Source: DATELY01 sp035276085
GTDB taxonomy: Bacteria > Pseudomonadota > Gammaproteobacteria > Steroidobacterales > Steroidobacteraceae
Length of the DNA: 7,317 nt
Assembly: GCA_035276085.1 (NCBI GenBank)
Contig: DATELY010000009.1
Coordinates: 1-7,317, forward strand
Reading direction: 5' to 3'
The notes below the pieces were generated by a model, which worked only from the letters and a program-made list of their open reading frames with translations, ran no database searches and was not told the DNA's origin. Position numbers and translations under genes: made by a program. Of the stretch, positions 6,082 to 7,317 are shown piece after piece. How positions within the stretch are numbered: position 1 is the stretch's first letter; each line of letters starts with the position of its first letter.

Positions 6082-7109
6082 CGCCAGTAAAAATCATTGT
6101 CGATCTGATTGGTGCTCTGCAGGTACTTGAGCTGCTTCAGGCGTGTGAACGCGCGGAACTGATAAGTGTCCGGAGACATCTGGATACGCTCGAAGATCTG
6201 CCGCAACTGACGCGCACCGTCGCGCGCCGTGTAGCGACACTTGAAACCCGGCAGCTGCGTGTTGATGCGGTCGAAATTCACACGATAGCTGCGGTTGTCG
6301 CCGCTCGGCGGCCCAACGCTGATTTCGCAGCCCGGAAACTCTTCTGCAATGATCTGCGCAATTTCGCGAATACGGTAGTTGTCGGAGTTCTGGCCGACGT
6401 TGAACACCTTGCCGCGCACGGCGGCTTCCGGTGCGATCAGCGCTCGGTAGATCGCCTCACAGATGTCTTCCACATGCACGACGGGACGCCAGGGGCTGCC
6501 GTCGCTCACCATTGCAATGCGTTTGGTCGTCCACGCCAGAGCGGACAGATCATTGATCACGATGTCGAACCGCATCCGTGGAGAAGGCCCGTAGGCCGTC
6601 GCATTACGCAGGAACACGGGACAAAAATCTTCACTCGCCATGGCCCCGACGTCGCGCTCGACGAGCACCTTGCACTCCGCGTAGGCAGTCTGCGGATTCA
6701 CTTTCGCGGTTTCATCGAGGAAGTCACCGGTGCCCGCGCCGTAGACGCTGCAGGATGAAGTATAGACAAAGCGACGGATACCGACGGTGCGCGCCTTCTG
6801 TGCCAGCGCGACGGATCCCTTGTGATTGATTTTGTGCGTGACCTCCGGATTGTTTTGTCCGAGCGGATCATTCGACAACTCGGCAAGGTGCGCCACTGCA
6901 TCGCAGCCTTCCAGGTCGCGTTCGGTGATATCGCGCAGATCCTTGTTGATCGTCTGAGGAGCGAATGGAAGCGTCTTGTCGTCGCTGTACAGCCATCCGT
7001 CGCGGTAATAGCCCGTGTCGAGCCCGAGAACCGACACGCCACGTTGCATCAAATAGGGCGCGAGCACCGCGCCGATGTAGCCATTCACGCCGGTGACGAA
7101 AACCTTCAT
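6078..7109 (-). CDS. NAD-dependent epimerase/dehydratase, extended SDR family
   Basis: A 343-residue extended short-chain dehydrogenase/reductase expected to act in the cytosol on a nucleotide-activated sugar. The Rossmann glycine motif TGVNGYIG is at residues 6-13. Asp31 at the end of the second strand favours NAD(H) over NADP(H). The catalytic region shows TSSCSVYG (117-124) and the YxxxK pair Tyr143/Lys147. The segment LSNDPLGQNNPE (78-89) resembles a subgroup of sugar-nucleotide SDRs that I recall from polysaccharide clusters. The active site has the Ser-rich epimerase/reductase form, not the T-D/E-E/K form of 4,6-dehydratases, so epimerase or reductase is more likely. The ATG at 7109 places the Rossmann strand at residue 2; the purine-rich GGGGA upstream is only a fair SD. 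It is the first gene of the run, and its stop overlaps the next start by 4 nt (ATGA). Family is certain; substrate and reaction are unknown. Confidence 0.93.
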   Translation of the reverse strand: MKVFVTGVNGYIGAVLAPYLMQRGVSVLGLDTGYYRDGWLYSDDKTLPFAPQTINKDLRDITERDLEGCDAVAHLAELSNDPLGQNNPEVTHKINHKGSVALAQKARTVGIRRFVYTSSCSVYGAGTGDFLDETAKVNPQTAYAECKVLVERDVGAMASEDFCPVFLRNATAYGPSPRMRFDIVINDLSALAWTTKRIAMVSDGSPWRPVVHVEDICEAIYRALIAPEAAVRGKVFNVGQNSDNYRIREIAQIIAEEFPGCEISVGPPSGDNRSYRVNFDRINTQLPGFKCRYTARDGARQLRQIFERIQMSPDTYQFRAFTRLKQLKYLQSTNQIDNDFYWR

Positions 7110-7138
7110 CGAGGATCCCCATTGCTCTGGAGCGCGGA

Positions 7139-7144
7139 AGTATA
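7139..7144 (-). promoter_or_regulatory. Possible -10 element (TATACT) upstream of the first gene
   Basis: The minus strand reads TATACT, five of six matches to the sigma-70 TATAAT, about 30 nt before the ATG at 7109. Transcription would start near 7132 and give a leader of about 22 nt. No good -35 box stands at 16-18 nt; the best is a weak TCAATA at a 19-nt spacing. An activator-dependent promoter, or none at all with transcription running in from outside, is equally possible. Confidence 0.3.
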
Positions 7145-7240
7145 CGCAGCCATTTCCGCCAAATATTGACGTGTGACACGTTTAGCCGCACTGGTACAAA
7201 GATCGGATTGCAATCAGGCCGAAGCGTAATTCACGCCATC

Positions 7241-7270
7241 CAATCGGTGCAGTGAACGCCGCACCGGTTG
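7241..7270. repeat. 10-bp inverted repeat in the leader region
   Basis: CAATCGGTGC and GCACCGGTTG face each other across a 10-nt spacer. On the plus strand all ten positions pair, one of them as a U-G wobble; on the minus strand there is one C-A mismatch. No T-run follows on either strand, so it is not a plain intrinsic terminator. Two smaller perfect dyads lie between it and the first gene: GATTGCAATC (7206-7215) and CGTGTGACACG (7170-7180). They could be operator sites, or chance, or part of an upstream gene's 3' end. Confidence 0.35.
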
Positions 7271-7317
7271 TGCAACGATCGGACGAGAAACGTATCGAGC
7301 GATCACGGTCAACAAAG

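Noticed and set aside
7149..7164. Sigma-54-like TGGC...TGC on the minus strand upstream of the first gene
   Set aside because: The GG and GC dinucleotides are one base too far apart for a -24/-12 promoter.

Overview
The window looks like part of a bacterial cell-surface polysaccharide (O-antigen, capsule or similar) gene cluster. Base composition is GC-rich, roughly 60 % by eye. Gene packing is dense and several starts have good Shine-Dalgarno (SD) sequences, which fits a proteobacterium; the sequence does not fix the genus. All seven convincing genes lie on the minus strand and read right to left, so the first gene of the unit is at the right end.

Layout in order of transcription: a 208-nt leader with a possible -10 element and small dyads (7110-7317); an NAD-dependent SDR epimerase/dehydratase (6078-7109); an RmlC-like 3,5-epimerase cupin (5497-6081); a DUF4910/DUF2172 aminopeptidase-like protein with a C-terminal winged helix and a very basic tail (4085-5500); an RfbF-like sugar-1-phosphate cytidylyltransferase (3291-4088); a PIG-L (LmbE) type N-deacetylase (2624-3283); a class III PLP aminotransferase of the glutamate-1-semialdehyde aminomutase type (1291-2652); and an L-2-hydroxyglutarate oxidase-like FAD enzyme (139-1245). 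The first four genes are joined by three successive 4-nt stop/start overlaps. The fifth follows after 7 nt, the sixth overlaps the fifth by 29 nt, and the last follows a 45-nt gap containing a GC-rich hairpin.

Together the genes read as a soluble, cytosolic pathway that activates a hexose-1-phosphate (probably with CTP), remodels the sugar (SDR, epimerase), and handles nitrogen chemistry (deacetylase, aminotransferase). The peptidase-like protein and the hydroxyacid oxidase have no textbook role in such a pathway. No glycosyltransferase, flippase, polymerase or canonical sugar-nucleotide 4,6-dehydratase is present, and the SDR lacks the dehydratase-type active-site signature. The product cannot be read from sequence and may be an unusual amino or branched sugar. 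This unassigned pathway is the most interesting feature of the window. The window edges hold only short open frames whose coding status is undecided.
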